64,000 bases of DNA from a virus. The translations under genes and the position numbers were made by a program. The first letter of the stretch is position 1. Each line of letters opens with the position of its first letter. Shown here piece after piece: positions 48,855 through 56,574 of the stretch. The DNA lies in the IMG/VR virus record IMGVR_UViG_3300036859_000973, positions 1 through 64,000 of that record. One strand, given 5' to 3'. Under the pieces are notes generated by a model. The model was not told the DNA's origin. It saw only the letters and a list, made by a program, of their open reading frames with translations, and ran no database searches.

Positions 48855-50183
48855 TCAGATCTTCGTCGGGTCGGTCAGCGGTGCCGCGGGCGTCGCCCCG
48901 AACTCTTCCAGGTCCAGTTGCTTCGCCGCGAGCGCGAAGGGGTCGTCCTCCGCGAGCCTGCGGCCACCGATCTGGTTGAGGAACACCACGAAGGCGCCCT
49001 CGTTGTTCACGCGGTGTTCCCCGGCCTTTGTGGTGTAGTGGTGCTCGACGCAGTCCATCCACGGCGTCTTGCCCTGCTCCGTTGCGAGTACCATGAACTT
49101 CCACTCGCGCCGCCCCGTGTCCTTGTCCACCTCCTCGACGATGTCGTACACGTTGTAGTTCCCGATCCTCACGAAGAGTGGCTGCTCTACGGTGCCATCG
49201 GGGCGTTCGACCGTGTAGTCCTTCAGCACGAGGGCCTTCAGCTTCGTAGCATCGGGCGCAGTCTGGCGCGTCTCGCGGATCAGGCCCTTGGCCGAGAGAT
49301 CAGCGATGGCCTCTGTCGCCACGCCCTCGTCGAAGTCCTTGACGCTCTTCGGGTGGAAGAGGCCGAGCTTTCCGTACACGGCGATGGGCTCGCCGTGCAG
49401 GACGTCGCGGAACTCCTCGCGCATCTGGCGGATGCTGTCCTCCTCGCCCATGTTGAACTGGATGTTGAAGGTCTCGCAGACCTGGTCGATGGGCAACTTG
49501 AGGCTCATGGCGACGCCGCGCGCGTCGCGCGCGATGGACTTCAGGACCGGCACCTTGCTGAAGCCGCCGGGGCCGAAGAAGCTGACATCCTCGCGCTCGC
49601 CGATGGTCAGCGTGGCGAAGACCATGTTCTTGCCGCTCTCGCCGAACATCGTGCCGCGGGCGTCAGCGCCGATGGAGCGCGTGTTCTTGGCGCGCTCGAC
49701 GGCGCCGCCGATCGAGACGTCGGGCACCATGGCGTCATGGTCGTGCGGCATCGCCTTCGTGGTCTTGGGGATCACGACGACGTCCTCGGTGCCGAGGTAG
49801 ATGTCCTCGCGGATGTTCACCGGGCCGGCGCTGATGCGCTGCATGACGCCGGCGCCGTCCAGGGGCGGGGCGCCCCAGAGCGTGAGCACCGTGCTGTCGG
49901 CGAGGAGCACGCGCGGCTGGTGGCCCACGACGGTGGTCTTCCGCGTCGTCTTGTCGAACTGGCGGTTCGGGGCGTTGTCGATGAAGAACGCCGGCACGCC
50001 CTCGACCTGCTTCATCTTGTAGCGCAGGCCCTTCTTGAGCACGACGCCGGTGTCCTTGAACGTCGTGAAGGCCGTGTTGAACTCCTTCGTCTTCTTGAGA
50101 TCCTGGATCGTCTTCACGCCGTAGGCCTCGCAGGCCTTGGCGATGATCTCCTTCGGGGTCAGATTCAGTTCGTCGTCTGCCAT
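48855..50183 (-). CDS. OB-fold, RPA-like single-stranded DNA binding protein (candidate)
   Basis: This 442-residue protein has a region at about 90-150 (PRVLLADSTVLTLWGAPPLD, then NIREDIYLGTEDVVVIPK) that follows RPA-type OB folds. A long C-terminal part includes VRIGNYNVYDIVEEVD (possible second OB-like domain). It is flanked by the Sak4-like ATPase and the primase-like gene, and there is no other single-strand binding protein, so this role fits. It lacks the usual RPA zinc motif. The call is inference from pattern and context. Confidence 0.5.
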   Translation of the reverse strand: MADDELNLTPKEIIAKACEAYGVKTIQDLKKTKEFNTAFTTFKDTGVVLKKGLRYKMKQVEGVPAFFIDNAPNRQFDKTTRKTTVVGHQPRVLLADSTVLTLWGAPPLDGAGVMQRISAGPVNIREDIYLGTEDVVVIPKTTKAMPHDHDAMVPDVSIGGAVERAKNTRSIGADARGTMFGESGKNMVFATLTIGEREDVSFFGPGGFSKVPVLKSIARDARGVAMSLKLPIDQVCETFNIQFNMGEEDSIRQMREEFRDVLHGEPIAVYGKLGLFHPKSVKDFDEGVATEAIADLSAKGLIRETRQTAPDATKLKALVLKDYTVERPDGTVEQPLFVRIGNYNVYDIVEEVDKDTGRREWKFMVLATEQGKTPWMDCVEHHYTTKAGEHRVNNEGAFVVFLNQIGGRRLAEDDPFALAAKQLDLEEFGATPAAPLTDPTKI

Positions 50184-50187
50184 GTTG

Positions 50188-51009
50188 CTACCGTCCTGTC
50201 GGGCATTGTTCGCACGTCATGTCTAGGCCCACGGTCGATTCCGGTCCCGGGAGGCACTGCGGCCCCCGGGGGCACCGGCCGAAGGTCACGGCCACGGTCG
50301 CGTGGAGCGCTCCCGGCGGCCACTCCGCGATCGGGAGCCGCGTCGGGATCACCACGCCAGCCTGCTTGTACGCCTCGTCACGATCGAGCGGGAGCCTGCG
50401 GTAAGGGCCTGGGCCGAAAGTCCACAGGGTCTTGCGGCGCCCCTTCTTGGCTGCGCCGAACTCGCGCACCTGCCGCGCCTCGTAGTTCGGCGCGACGCAC
50501 ACGGGATCGACGATGACGCCGCCGTCGGCGAGGGATTGTTCGAGACCGAGCCGCTCGTTGCAGGCTCCTACAACCGTGTCTGCGAAGGCCTTCCGGTCAA
50601 GGCCGTTGGGGTGGAGGAACGTTTCGGTATGGGTGCCAACCCCACCAGTTAATGCCCCCCAGTATTCCAGTCGAAATCCATGGGGCGCCATCCACGCGGC
50701 CCACTCGTTGAGGACATCCCACAACATGTGGGTGTCGCGCACAGTACGATCCCAAGCGGTATGATCGCCGACGTCGAAGACCACTTGGTTGGCAAGGACG
50801 CAGCGAAGTTGGTATGCGATCTCGGTGGGGCTCTCGATGTGCCGCCACTGGCGCGGGTGGCCCGCGGCGTCGGCATCGCCGACCCGGATGCGCGGCGGGC
50901 CCGGCGTGCCCTCGGGCCGGCTGAAGAACTCCTCGGCGAGGAGAGCTTCGGCGAGCGCCGTGCGATGGGCCTCGAAGATTACGTCGCTGCGGAAGCCGAA
51001 GCGGGTCAT
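50188..51009 (-). CDS. AEP primase-like protein (candidate)
   Basis: This 273-residue protein has three features in the order expected of archaeo-eukaryotic primases: VFDVGD (Asp79, Asp82) like the metal-binding hDxD motif, TGGVGTHTE (121-129) like the S/T-G-G-x-G-x-H nucleotide motif, and further conserved-looking acidic positions downstream. The last ~35 residues hold CPRGPQC and CEQC, a zinc site. It sits next to PCNA in a replication operon. Similarity is weak and the alignment is by eye, so it may be an unrelated protein. Confidence 0.4.
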   Translation of the reverse strand: MTRFGFRSDVIFEAHRTALAEALLAEEFFSRPEGTPGPPRIRVGDADAAGHPRQWRHIESPTEIAYQLRCVLANQVVFDVGDHTAWDRTVRDTHMLWDVLNEWAAWMAPHGFRLEYWGALTGGVGTHTETFLHPNGLDRKAFADTVVGACNERLGLEQSLADGGVIVDPVCVAPNYEARQVREFGAAKKGRRKTLWTFGPGPYRRLPLDRDEAYKQAGVVIPTRLPIAEWPPGALHATVAVTFGRCPRGPQCLPGPESTVGLDMTCEQCPTGR

Positions 51010-51010
51010 C

Positions 51011-51808
51011 TCAGGCCTCCTCCACCCGTGGCGCGATGAGTCCTAGGAATCGGAGATGCTCGTCGGCGTAGCGAAAGGCGATCGGCACGTCGTTGCCGAA
51101 GAGGATCTCGATCTGGCGCTGCGGGAAGCAGGCCACCATCTGGTTGAGCACGTCAATCCCGAGACACGTCCGGATTCCCTCGATCTCCTTCGGGACGCCA
51201 TCGGCGCCCGGCAGCGGCACGACATCGTCCATGTCGATGGTAGCACCCGTGCCGAGGGAGTCGTCCTTGGACTCGATGACCAGCTTGCCGTCCTTGACGG
51301 TGAAGATGATGAGGCTCGCGCGGTCGCGGCTCTCCGTGCCGAGCTTCTCGGCCGTCGTCGCGAGGAGCTTGATCTGCTTGGCGTCGAGCCGCGTCATGGC
51401 ACGCAGATCGAGCTTCTCGATGGGCGGGATGTTCTTGATGTTGGGGCCGTAGGCGTCGAGGGGGCGCTCGACGCGCACGCGACCGCAGCGCATGACCATC
51501 TTCTTGCCGTGATCCATGAAGACGGAGACGTCGTCCTCGATGCCCAGCTTGCGCACGCTCTCCAGGAACGTGGCGGCGTGCGACAGCGGGACGTAGAAAT
51601 CCGTTCCTTCCGGCGGGCCGATCCACTCGAACTCCTTGAACGCGCCGCGCGCCATCTCGACGCTGATGAGCATCACGCTGGCGTGGTCGCTGAGCGCCGT
51701 GCGGATTCCCTTGTCGTCCACGCGGACGGCTGCGACGTCGTGGAGCTTCGACGCGAGAACGAAGGCTTCCTCGAATCGGAAGGCGGGCGCGATGAGCGAC
51801 AGGGGCAT
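51011..51808 (-). CDS. pcn: PCNA sliding clamp
   Basis: This 265-residue protein ends HLRFLGLIAPRVEEA, the typical PCNA terminus. The interdomain connector lies around residues 120-135 (IPPIEKLDLRAMTR), and the beta pattern of two clamp domains is visible. It forms a ring on DNA that tethers polymerase, nuclease and ligase partners. It lies behind a TATA box and the shared TTGGACAACGTATGTAGG element with a leader of only about 12 nt. The ATG at 51808 is set by this promoter. Confidence 0.92.
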   Translation of the reverse strand: MPLSLIAPAFRFEEAFVLASKLHDVAAVRVDDKGIRTALSDHASVMLISVEMARGAFKEFEWIGPPEGTDFYVPLSHAATFLESVRKLGIEDDVSVFMDHGKKMVMRCGRVRVERPLDAYGPNIKNIPPIEKLDLRAMTRLDAKQIKLLATTAEKLGTESRDRASLIIFTVKDGKLVIESKDDSLGTGATIDMDDVVPLPGADGVPKEIEGIRTCLGIDVLNQMVACFPQRQIEILFGNDVPIAFRYADEHLRFLGLIAPRVEEA

Positions 51809-51824
51809 GTGCGTGTATCCCGGA

Positions 51825-51851
51825 CCTACATACGTTGTCCAAGTGTATAAA
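51825..51851 (-). promoter_or_regulatory. PCNA promoter: TATA box with TTGGACAACGTATGTAGG element
   Basis: On the minus strand TTTATA (51851-51846) is followed after 3 nt by TTGGACAACGTATGTAGG (51842-51825), and the PCNA ATG starts 17 nt later. The element occupies the space between TATA box and start of transcription, a typical repressor site. Confidence 0.75.
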
Positions 51852-51879
51852 GGCTTCGTCTCGACCGGAAGTGAAGGCC

Positions 51880-53628
51880 TCACTGGGCGCGTCGCTCGCG
51901 GCGGTGGACCTTGACCTCGCGTCTGACGGCAGCCTTGATCCGGTTGAAGCCGAGGCGACACGCATCGGCCCTATCGTCGTGAAACCGTCCTTCTGCCGTG
52001 AACATGAGGAACTCTTGGATCGTGTCCTTGTCCTCGTATTCGAGGAGGAACTCGCCCCGCATCATGGCCTGGAGCAGGCCGCTCTCGACGAGGGCCGTGT
52101 CCTTGTCGGCTTGACCCTTCTCGACGAGGAGCGGCAGGATCTCCTTGGATTGCTGGTGGACTTGCTGGGCGTAGGCCTCCTGGAAGCCGATGCCCTCCGT
52201 CACGACGTTGGCTGGCTGGCGTATCCACGGGTGGCGATAGAGCGACTCCATCATCTTGCACACCTCGGGGAAGTCCCAGCGCGAGGCGCGCACGCGCGCG
52301 TACACCTTCTTGTCCCTCGTGCGCACGAGCATCGCGACGGCGGTGCGGTCGTGGCGGCGCTTCTTGCCGATGGCGTGGTCCCAGGCGTGGATCTCCATGA
52401 CGACGTCGTCCGGCTTCGGCGGCGGCACGATGGAGACGCTGTTGTATTCGCTGGGCTTGCCCACGAGCGCGGCGTCCGAACTCCAGAAGCGCAACATCTC
52501 CTTCGTGACGCGCTGCTGCGACGGCGGCACGAAGAAGAGCATCTGCTGGGTCGTGAAGGAGACGGCATCGCGGAGGTACTTCTCGTGCAAGAGCCACTCG
52601 ACGCTGCGGTGGACCCCCCATTCGACGTAGTGCTCCTTCGTGCCGGGGCAGTTGCCGGTGCCGAGCAGGCACGGCCAGAGCGCCTCCAGGCTCCGTCCCT
52701 TCTCGGTCATCGTGACCCACGTCCGCTCGCCGCTCTCGTTGAGGATCTCCTCGAAGTCGCCCTGCGCCTCCTCGGAGCCCATGGTCGGGAAGCGGCTCAG
52801 GGCAGGGCGCTTCACGACGTAGAAGCCCCCCTTGGCGAGACGATCGTTGGTGTCGTCCTCGTACTGCGGCGTGCAGAGGCTCCACACCGTTGCGCCGGGA
52901 TCGAGCGTGCCGAACAGGGTGTTCTGGCACCACTCGTACTGGACGTTGCGGAGATGCTGCGTGCGCGAGTTCTTCGGCGTCACGATGTCGTCGAGCTTGG
53001 TCTTCTTGGGGTGGAGGCCTTGGAGCGCGCCACCGACGCCGATGGCCAGGATCGTCGGGTTCTTGCCGATGCTGCCGGCAGCGGGGATCACGATCTTGTC
53101 GCCCGCCCACGTCGTCGAGAGTTCATGGAGCGTCTCGCCCTTCGGGCCGTGGAAGGCCGCGTCGATGAGGCGCCCTTGGCCGCCCGAGTCGATCGTGTTG
53201 CGCACCGCGTTCATGGTGAGCGTGGCGGCGTCGGCCGTCTCCTGGACGATCAACTCGCGCGGGTCGCGGTACTTGCTGTCGGGGAGGATGGCGTAGCAGA
53301 CGTCGTGGACCGTGTCAGCGATGGCATACGTCTCCGACTTCGAGTGCGAACGCGGCAGCATCACGACGACGTTGTCGCGACCGCGGACTTCGCGATCGAC
53401 GTTGATCATGAATGGCACGACGTCCTTGCCAAGGAAGATGTGTGCGAAGAGCAGGACGTTGTCCTCGCATAGGACGGTGGCGCGAGCCACGCCGTCCTGC
53501 TGCTTCTCGACGCGCTCGCTGAGCAGGCCATCCATCAGCTTGTCGTAGTCGGCGTGGCCGATGAGGCCGTGGCGGACCGCGGCTGGGATGCGGCGGATTT
53601 CTGGGAGATCGGTCGGATGCTGGATCAT
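51880..53628 (-). CDS. terL: Large terminase subunit
   Basis: This 582-residue packaging motor has an N-terminal ATPase with Walker A-like LPRSHSKSE (91-99, Lys97) and Walker B KLDDIV (211-216). The C-terminal RNase H-like nuclease has acidic residues Asp417 (HAWDHAIG), Glu479 (VTEGIG) and Asp551/552 (FHDDRADA). It cuts concatemeric DNA and pumps it into heads through the portal. It lies on the opposite strand from the virion operon and far from the portal, which is unusual. The ATG at 53628 has a GGGGGAG site and overlaps the upstream stop. Confidence 0.92.
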   Translation of the reverse strand: MIQHPTDLPEIRRIPAAVRHGLIGHADYDKLMDGLLSERVEKQQDGVARATVLCEDNVLLFAHIFLGKDVVPFMINVDREVRGRDNVVVMLPRSHSKSETYAIADTVHDVCYAILPDSKYRDPRELIVQETADAATLTMNAVRNTIDSGGQGRLIDAAFHGPKGETLHELSTTWAGDKIVIPAAGSIGKNPTILAIGVGGALQGLHPKKTKLDDIVTPKNSRTQHLRNVQYEWCQNTLFGTLDPGATVWSLCTPQYEDDTNDRLAKGGFYVVKRPALSRFPTMGSEEAQGDFEEILNESGERTWVTMTEKGRSLEALWPCLLGTGNCPGTKEHYVEWGVHRSVEWLLHEKYLRDAVSFTTQQMLFFVPPSQQRVTKEMLRFWSSDAALVGKPSEYNSVSIVPPPKPDDVVMEIHAWDHAIGKKRRHDRTAVAMLVRTRDKKVYARVRASRWDFPEVCKMMESLYRHPWIRQPANVVTEGIGFQEAYAQQVHQQSKEILPLLVEKGQADKDTALVESGLLQAMMRGEFLLEYEDKDTIQEFLMFTAEGRFHDDRADACRLGFNRIKAAVRREVKVHRRERRAQ

Positions 53629-53840
53629 GGGCTCTCCCCCTTGCTGGTGCGGCGACGATGGGGATAGCGCTGCCTTGGCCACCCCAACACATCGCGCAGC
53701 GCGTTTGCCTCCGCTGCAAGCTCGGTTTGGATGAGCGCGAGCGGCGCGTTGACTTGCACAAGCGCTGGTTCGTAGAGGGCCAAGCGCTCATCGTCCTCGA
53801 TGCGCCGCAGTTTCTCGGCTACTTCCGTTTCCGTCATCAT
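53625..53840 (-). CDS. Small helical protein before the terminase (71 aa)
   Basis: This 71-residue helical protein (EKLRRIEDDERLALYEPALV, LALIQTELAAEANALRDVLG) ends in a basic tail RRRTSKGESP. It is coupled to terL by ATGA, and its last codons contain the terL ribosome-binding site. The position makes it a candidate small-terminase subunit or terminase regulator, but the length is short for that role. Confidence 0.6.
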   Translation of the reverse strand: MMTETEVAEKLRRIEDDERLALYEPALVQVNAPLALIQTELAAEANALRDVLGWPRQRYPHRRRTSKGESP

Positions 53841-53992
53841 GGTTTCGTGTCTCCCGTCCCACTGGCTCGCGTAGCAGCCCGCAGTCCGGCGTGGCTGCCG
53901 TGGACGGGGCAGGGCGCGCAGGTGCTTGTGGCCTTGACGTTGCAGGTGCAGGTTGTCCACGCGGCGAGCGCGCAGGGTCCTGGGTCGCACAT
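53837..53992 (-). CDS. Cysteine-rich microprotein (51 aa) with ASG tail
   Basis: This 51-residue protein has six cysteines in the first 30 positions (C2, C7, CTC, CAPC), a likely metal or disulfide core. It ends in the shared ASGTGDTKP tail. Its stop overlaps the next start (ATGA). No family is recognised. Confidence 0.6.
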   Translation of the reverse strand: MCDPGPCALAAWTTCTCNVKATSTCAPCPVHGSHAGLRAATRASGTGDTKP

Positions 53993-54193
53993 CTACGCTC
54001 CCTCCTTCCCGCTGGCGCTGAAAGCTCCCACGCCGCGCCGTGCCTGCATCATTGGAGAATCGTATAGCGCGCCCGTGGCCGTGTTCTCCGCGTAGATGAA
54101 CCGCGAGCCGCACTCCGGGCACGGCGGATCGGGAGGCCCATAGTCCAGCCACTCGAAACGGCAATCGTCGCAAGTTAGCGACCAGTCGCTCAT
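53993..54193 (-). CDS. Zinc-ribbon microprotein (66 aa)
   Basis: The protein has CDDC near residues 8-11 and CPEC near 24-27 (SDWSLTCDDC...PPCPECGSRFIY), a rubredoxin-like zinc ribbon followed by a flexible part ending in SASGKEGA. Its ATG overlaps the previous TGA. The stop TAG directly touches the next ATG. It may act as a transcription or RNA-binding factor, but nothing else supports this. Confidence 0.65.
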   Translation of the reverse strand: MSDWSLTCDDCRFEWLDYGPPDPPCPECGSRFIYAENTATGALYDSPMMQARRGVGAFSASGKEGA

Positions 54194-54420
54194 GGCGACC
54201 CTCCCGTCCCGCTGGCGCGCTCGATGGGGCGCGGCGCATCGTTGTGGCGCAGGACGCCCAGCATCTTGACCGCGTAGCGCGGCGGATTCTGGACCATCAC
54301 GCCTGTGAAGCGGGAGGCGTAGTAGCTGGTCTTGCCGAGCGTCAGGAGCATGAACGGTTCGTCGCGCCACCACGCGACGAGCCATCCACGCGGTAGCTTC
54401 AGGTTCCGTGTCACGCTCAT
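54190..54420 (-). CDS. Small protein with PRGWLVAWW core (76 aa)
   Basis: This 76-residue protein has a Trp-rich strand region (LPRGWLVAWWRDEPFMLLTL) and a C-terminal RASGTGGSP tail shared with neighbours. It is coupled on both sides by ATGA. No domain is recognised; the aromatic core resembles small beta folds of phage early proteins. Confidence 0.6.
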   Translation of the reverse strand: MSVTRNLKLPRGWLVAWWRDEPFMLLTLGKTSYYASRFTGVMVQNPPRYAVKMLGVLRHNDAPRPIERASGTGGSP

Positions 54421-54653
54421 GGCTTCGTCCCTCCGCTCCCGCTGGCTCGCGGCGGGCAACACGGCTCGTCCGGCGCGGTGCTCCTCACCCGATGTGTTTC
54501 GCAGTAGTACCACCCTCTCTCGGAGAGACTCGGCCGAACCCGGCAGGGCTCCACGCTCACCGCCTCCGCCTCGACTTCCTCTGCATCCGCTCTCCTGGGG
54601 CGTTGTTCCACCACCACACCTCGCAACCCTGCCAGGGATCGCACATCGCTCAT
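54417..54653 (-). CDS. Small protein with Cys residues and ASG tail (78 aa)
   Basis: This 78-residue protein has four cysteines (C46, C62 and CC near the end), an acidic middle (ADAEEVEAEAVSVE) and the tail RASGSGGTKP. It is coupled by ATGA to both neighbours. Function is unknown. Confidence 0.55.
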   Translation of the reverse strand: MSDVRSLAGLRGVVVEQRPRRADAEEVEAEAVSVEPCRVRPSLSERGWYYCETHRVRSTAPDEPCCPPRASGSGGTKP

Positions 54654-54793
54654 CGCCTCCGCTCGGAACGGTCGCGTAGCTGCCACATCGGGATGGGCGC
54701 ATATCCGGGCCAGGGCGCCTTCGTCACGAGGCGGGACTCCATGGTCGGCGGCTCCCAGCCGCGACGCCGCCAGCGGCGGTCATCGTCGCTCAT
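54650..54793 (-). CDS. Arg/Trp-rich microprotein (47 aa)
   Basis: This 47-residue protein (SDDDRRWRRRGWEPPTMESR, ending RDRSERRR) is strongly basic with four tryptophans, suggesting nucleic-acid contact. The ATGA overlaps on both sides are the main evidence that it is translated. Confidence 0.5.
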   Translation of the reverse strand: MSDDDRRWRRRGWEPPTMESRLVTKAPWPGYAPIPMWQLRDRSERRR

Positions 54794-54906
54794 GGCGTCT
54801 TCCCCCTCCCGTTGGAACGCTCGCGGGATGAAGAACCACGAACGACTCCGAGGCGACCGTTCGCCGCGGCCGCGTCCCCGCGAGGGGGTGGGGATTGGAA
54901 CATCAT
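54790..54906 (-). CDS. Microprotein after the uracil glycosylase (38 aa)
   Basis: This 38-residue Gly/Arg/Ser-rich product has ATGA overlaps with the glycosylase gene and the next microgene. It ends SNGRGKTP, a variant of the shared tail. It may exist mainly to carry the intercistronic element, or be a small basic protein. Confidence 0.45.
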   Translation of the reverse strand: MMFQSPPPRGDAAAANGRLGVVRGSSSRERSNGRGKTP

Positions 54907-55451
54907 GCCGTCAACTCCAAATTGGACCGGAGCCTGGCAACGTAGGGCGTCCAGTCCTTGCCCGTCCTCAAAAACCAGGAGGGGTGAGGAACGAGGAAGG
55001 TGGGCTGGTCGAGCCCTCCGAAGTGATCCGTGGCGTGTTCTGCGACGCGACCGACGGCCACGATGGCGCGCGGTTCGGAGAGCCGGACGATCTCGTTGAG
55101 CCACGGCCGGCACGCGCTGATCTCGCTGACACGGGGCGCACGGAAGTGGGCATCTGCGAGGTCGCGCGGCATGCAGGCCACGGCGTTGCAGAGAAGCCAG
55201 CCGTCGGCCGCGAGGCCGAGATAGCCATCGAGCCACGTCTGGAGAAGCTTCCCGGCACGTCCGATGAAGGGCTCGCCGGCCTTGATCTCGTCCGGGCCCG
55301 GCGCCTCGCCGACGAAGAGAACAATTCCCTTGCGGAACGAACCACGCCATGGCGCGTGCAGGCCTGGCATATGGCCAAGGAGACAGCGCGTGCAGACGAG
55401 GATCTCTTGACGGAGGTTCTCGACTTCGAGCGCCCACGAGGCATCGGTCAC
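54903..55451 (-). CDS. Family-4 uracil-DNA glycosylase
   Basis: This 182-residue protein is a 4Fe-4S uracil-DNA glycosylase. Motif A is GEAPGPDE (48-55), the cluster cysteines are C20, C23, C93 and C114, and the C-terminal motif HPSWF (156-160) has the catalytic His. It removes uracil from DNA arising from cytosine deamination, useful for a GC-rich genome. It overlaps the nuclease gene upstream and a microgene downstream by ATGA, so it is part of the replication operon. Confidence 0.9.
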   Translation of the reverse strand: MTDASWALEVENLRQEILVCTRCLLGHMPGLHAPWRGSFRKGIVLFVGEAPGPDEIKAGEPFIGRAGKLLQTWLDGYLGLAADGWLLCNAVACMPRDLADAHFRAPRVSEISACRPWLNEIVRLSEPRAIVAVGRVAEHATDHFGGLDQPTFLVPHPSWFLRTGKDWTPYVARLRSNLELTA

Positions 55452-56539
55452 GCCTCGACCTCTGCGACCCCGCGGACGAGTGGGTAGCGATAGGGCTTCT
55501 TTGTTCTGATGAATCCATCGAGCCCCGCCTCGCGCAGCGCCTTGATGTCGGCGTACTGGTCGTTGTCGCGGTTCACGACGGTCGCGGTCCAGCCGCCGGC
55601 GACGCCCTGCTTCTTGGCTTGCTTGTCCTGGATCTCGATGCAGATCAGTTCGCCGATGCGGCGCTTCTCGTCGATGGCCTCGTCGGCGATCTTGGCGAGC
55701 TTGTGGTACGCCGCGAGGTTCGTGGCGAGGTCGCCCGTTCCATCGGCAAGCTCCTCGAAGTCACGCAGGTACTCGGTCGGGTGCTCCTTGTCCCACGCGG
55801 CCGCGATCTCGGGATCGTCGGCCTCGACCGCGGACGCGATGGCCATCGCCTTGCTGACGTAGAAGTCGAGGATCTCCTGGACCTGCTCCATCGTCATCGG
55901 GAACTCGCGGATGATGGTGGGGTCGCCGCCGCGCTCTCCGTTGTTGCCGTCGAGCGGCTGGTCCGGCACGACGACCACGACGACGCCATCGGGGACGTAG
56001 CTGCGGAGCCAGTCGAAGTGGGCCGTCTGGTCCGGATGCCACGCAGCGACGGGGAAGACGTACACCTCGCGATCCGGGCGCTCGGAGAAGGCGGCGTGGG
56101 CCTCCCACCACATCGCCGCGAGCCCGAGCATGGCCTGGCGCTTGGCGCTCTCGATCTTCGCCGTCGAGGGCGTGCCGTGCGACTTGTGCTCTTGGACGAC
56201 GACCTTGTCGTCCACGACAGAGACGGCGTCGGGATGGATCACGAGCCGCCAGCCGGCGACGGAGAGTCCGATCTCGGCGTGGACCTCGGAGCAGTCCGCG
56301 TCGGCGAGGCTGCCGCCGGCCAGCGTGTTGCCCTTGTAGCTCCAGAACTTGTTGCCGGACGTCGGTGCCACCTCGCCCCGCTTCTGTGCGAGGATGCGCA
56401 GCGCGTAGTCCGCGGCCGTGAGCTTCACGATGGTCGAGCCGCCGATGTAGCGACCTTCCCACTCAGGCTGGTGGACGTTCCCGGTTGGACGATGCCTAGC
56501 TCTGATCCGGTCGGCGACGGTCTTGACGGACATCGACAT
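55448..56539 (-). CDS. PD-(D/E)XK (Cas4/RecB-like) nuclease
   Basis: This 363-residue protein carries the PD-(D/E)XK core: Glu85 (CSEVHAE), Asp104 in VIHPDAVSV, Glu117-x-Lys119 in VVQEHKSHG and Gln135 in AKRQAMLG. The order matches RecB/Cas4-type exonucleases, but no iron-sulfur cysteine set is seen. The C-terminal 120 residues are helical. It probably resects DNA ends in viral recombination or replication. Its promoter holds a TATA box and the CATACnnnGTATG palindrome, placing it under the shared regulator. Confidence 0.75.
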   Translation of the reverse strand: MSMSVKTVADRIRARHRPTGNVHQPEWEGRYIGGSTIVKLTAADYALRILAQKRGEVAPTSGNKFWSYKGNTLAGGSLADADCSEVHAEIGLSVAGWRLVIHPDAVSVVDDKVVVQEHKSHGTPSTAKIESAKRQAMLGLAAMWWEAHAAFSERPDREVYVFPVAAWHPDQTAHFDWLRSYVPDGVVVVVVPDQPLDGNNGERGGDPTIIREFPMTMEQVQEILDFYVSKAMAIASAVEADDPEIAAAWDKEHPTEYLRDFEELADGTGDLATNLAAYHKLAKIADEAIDEKRRIGELICIEIQDKQAKKQGVAGGWTATVVNRDNDQYADIKALREAGLDGFIRTKKPYRYPLVRGVAEVEA

Positions 56540-56550
56540 CCTTCATCACC

Positions 56551-56574
56551 TACATACGTTGTATGTATATTTAA
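56551..56574 (-). promoter_or_regulatory. Nuclease promoter: TATA box plus CATAC-gtt-GTATG palindrome
   Basis: On the minus strand TTAAATATA (about 56573-56566) is followed directly by CATACAACGTATG (56565-56553) and the gene starts at 56539. The upstream MCM-like gene ends inside the TATA box, with its TAA at 56571-56573. The 5-bp inverted repeat is the same as at 6359-6371. Confidence 0.75.

Larger units (their letters stand above)
53625..54820 (-). repeat. Repeated intercistronic Shine-Dalgarno element
   Basis: At successive gene junctions (starts at 54793, 54653, 54420, 54193, 53992, 53840 and 53628) a related GC-rich element precedes the start codon. The core is CCAGCGGGA with GGGAGGG or a close variant, then the start. 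It lies inside the end of the upstream gene and encodes its C-terminal tail, ASGTGGSP, ASGSGGTKP, ASGTGDTKP, ASGKEGA, SNGRGKTP or TSKGESP. It combines a strong ribosome-binding site with an ATGA stop-start. The copy before 54653 is the weakest. Confidence 0.7.

Noticed and set aside
51835-53472. 545-codon plus-strand frame opposite terL
   Set aside because: The terminase on the minus strand has all catalytic motifs; the antisense product is Leu/Arg/Val/Glu repetitive shadow.
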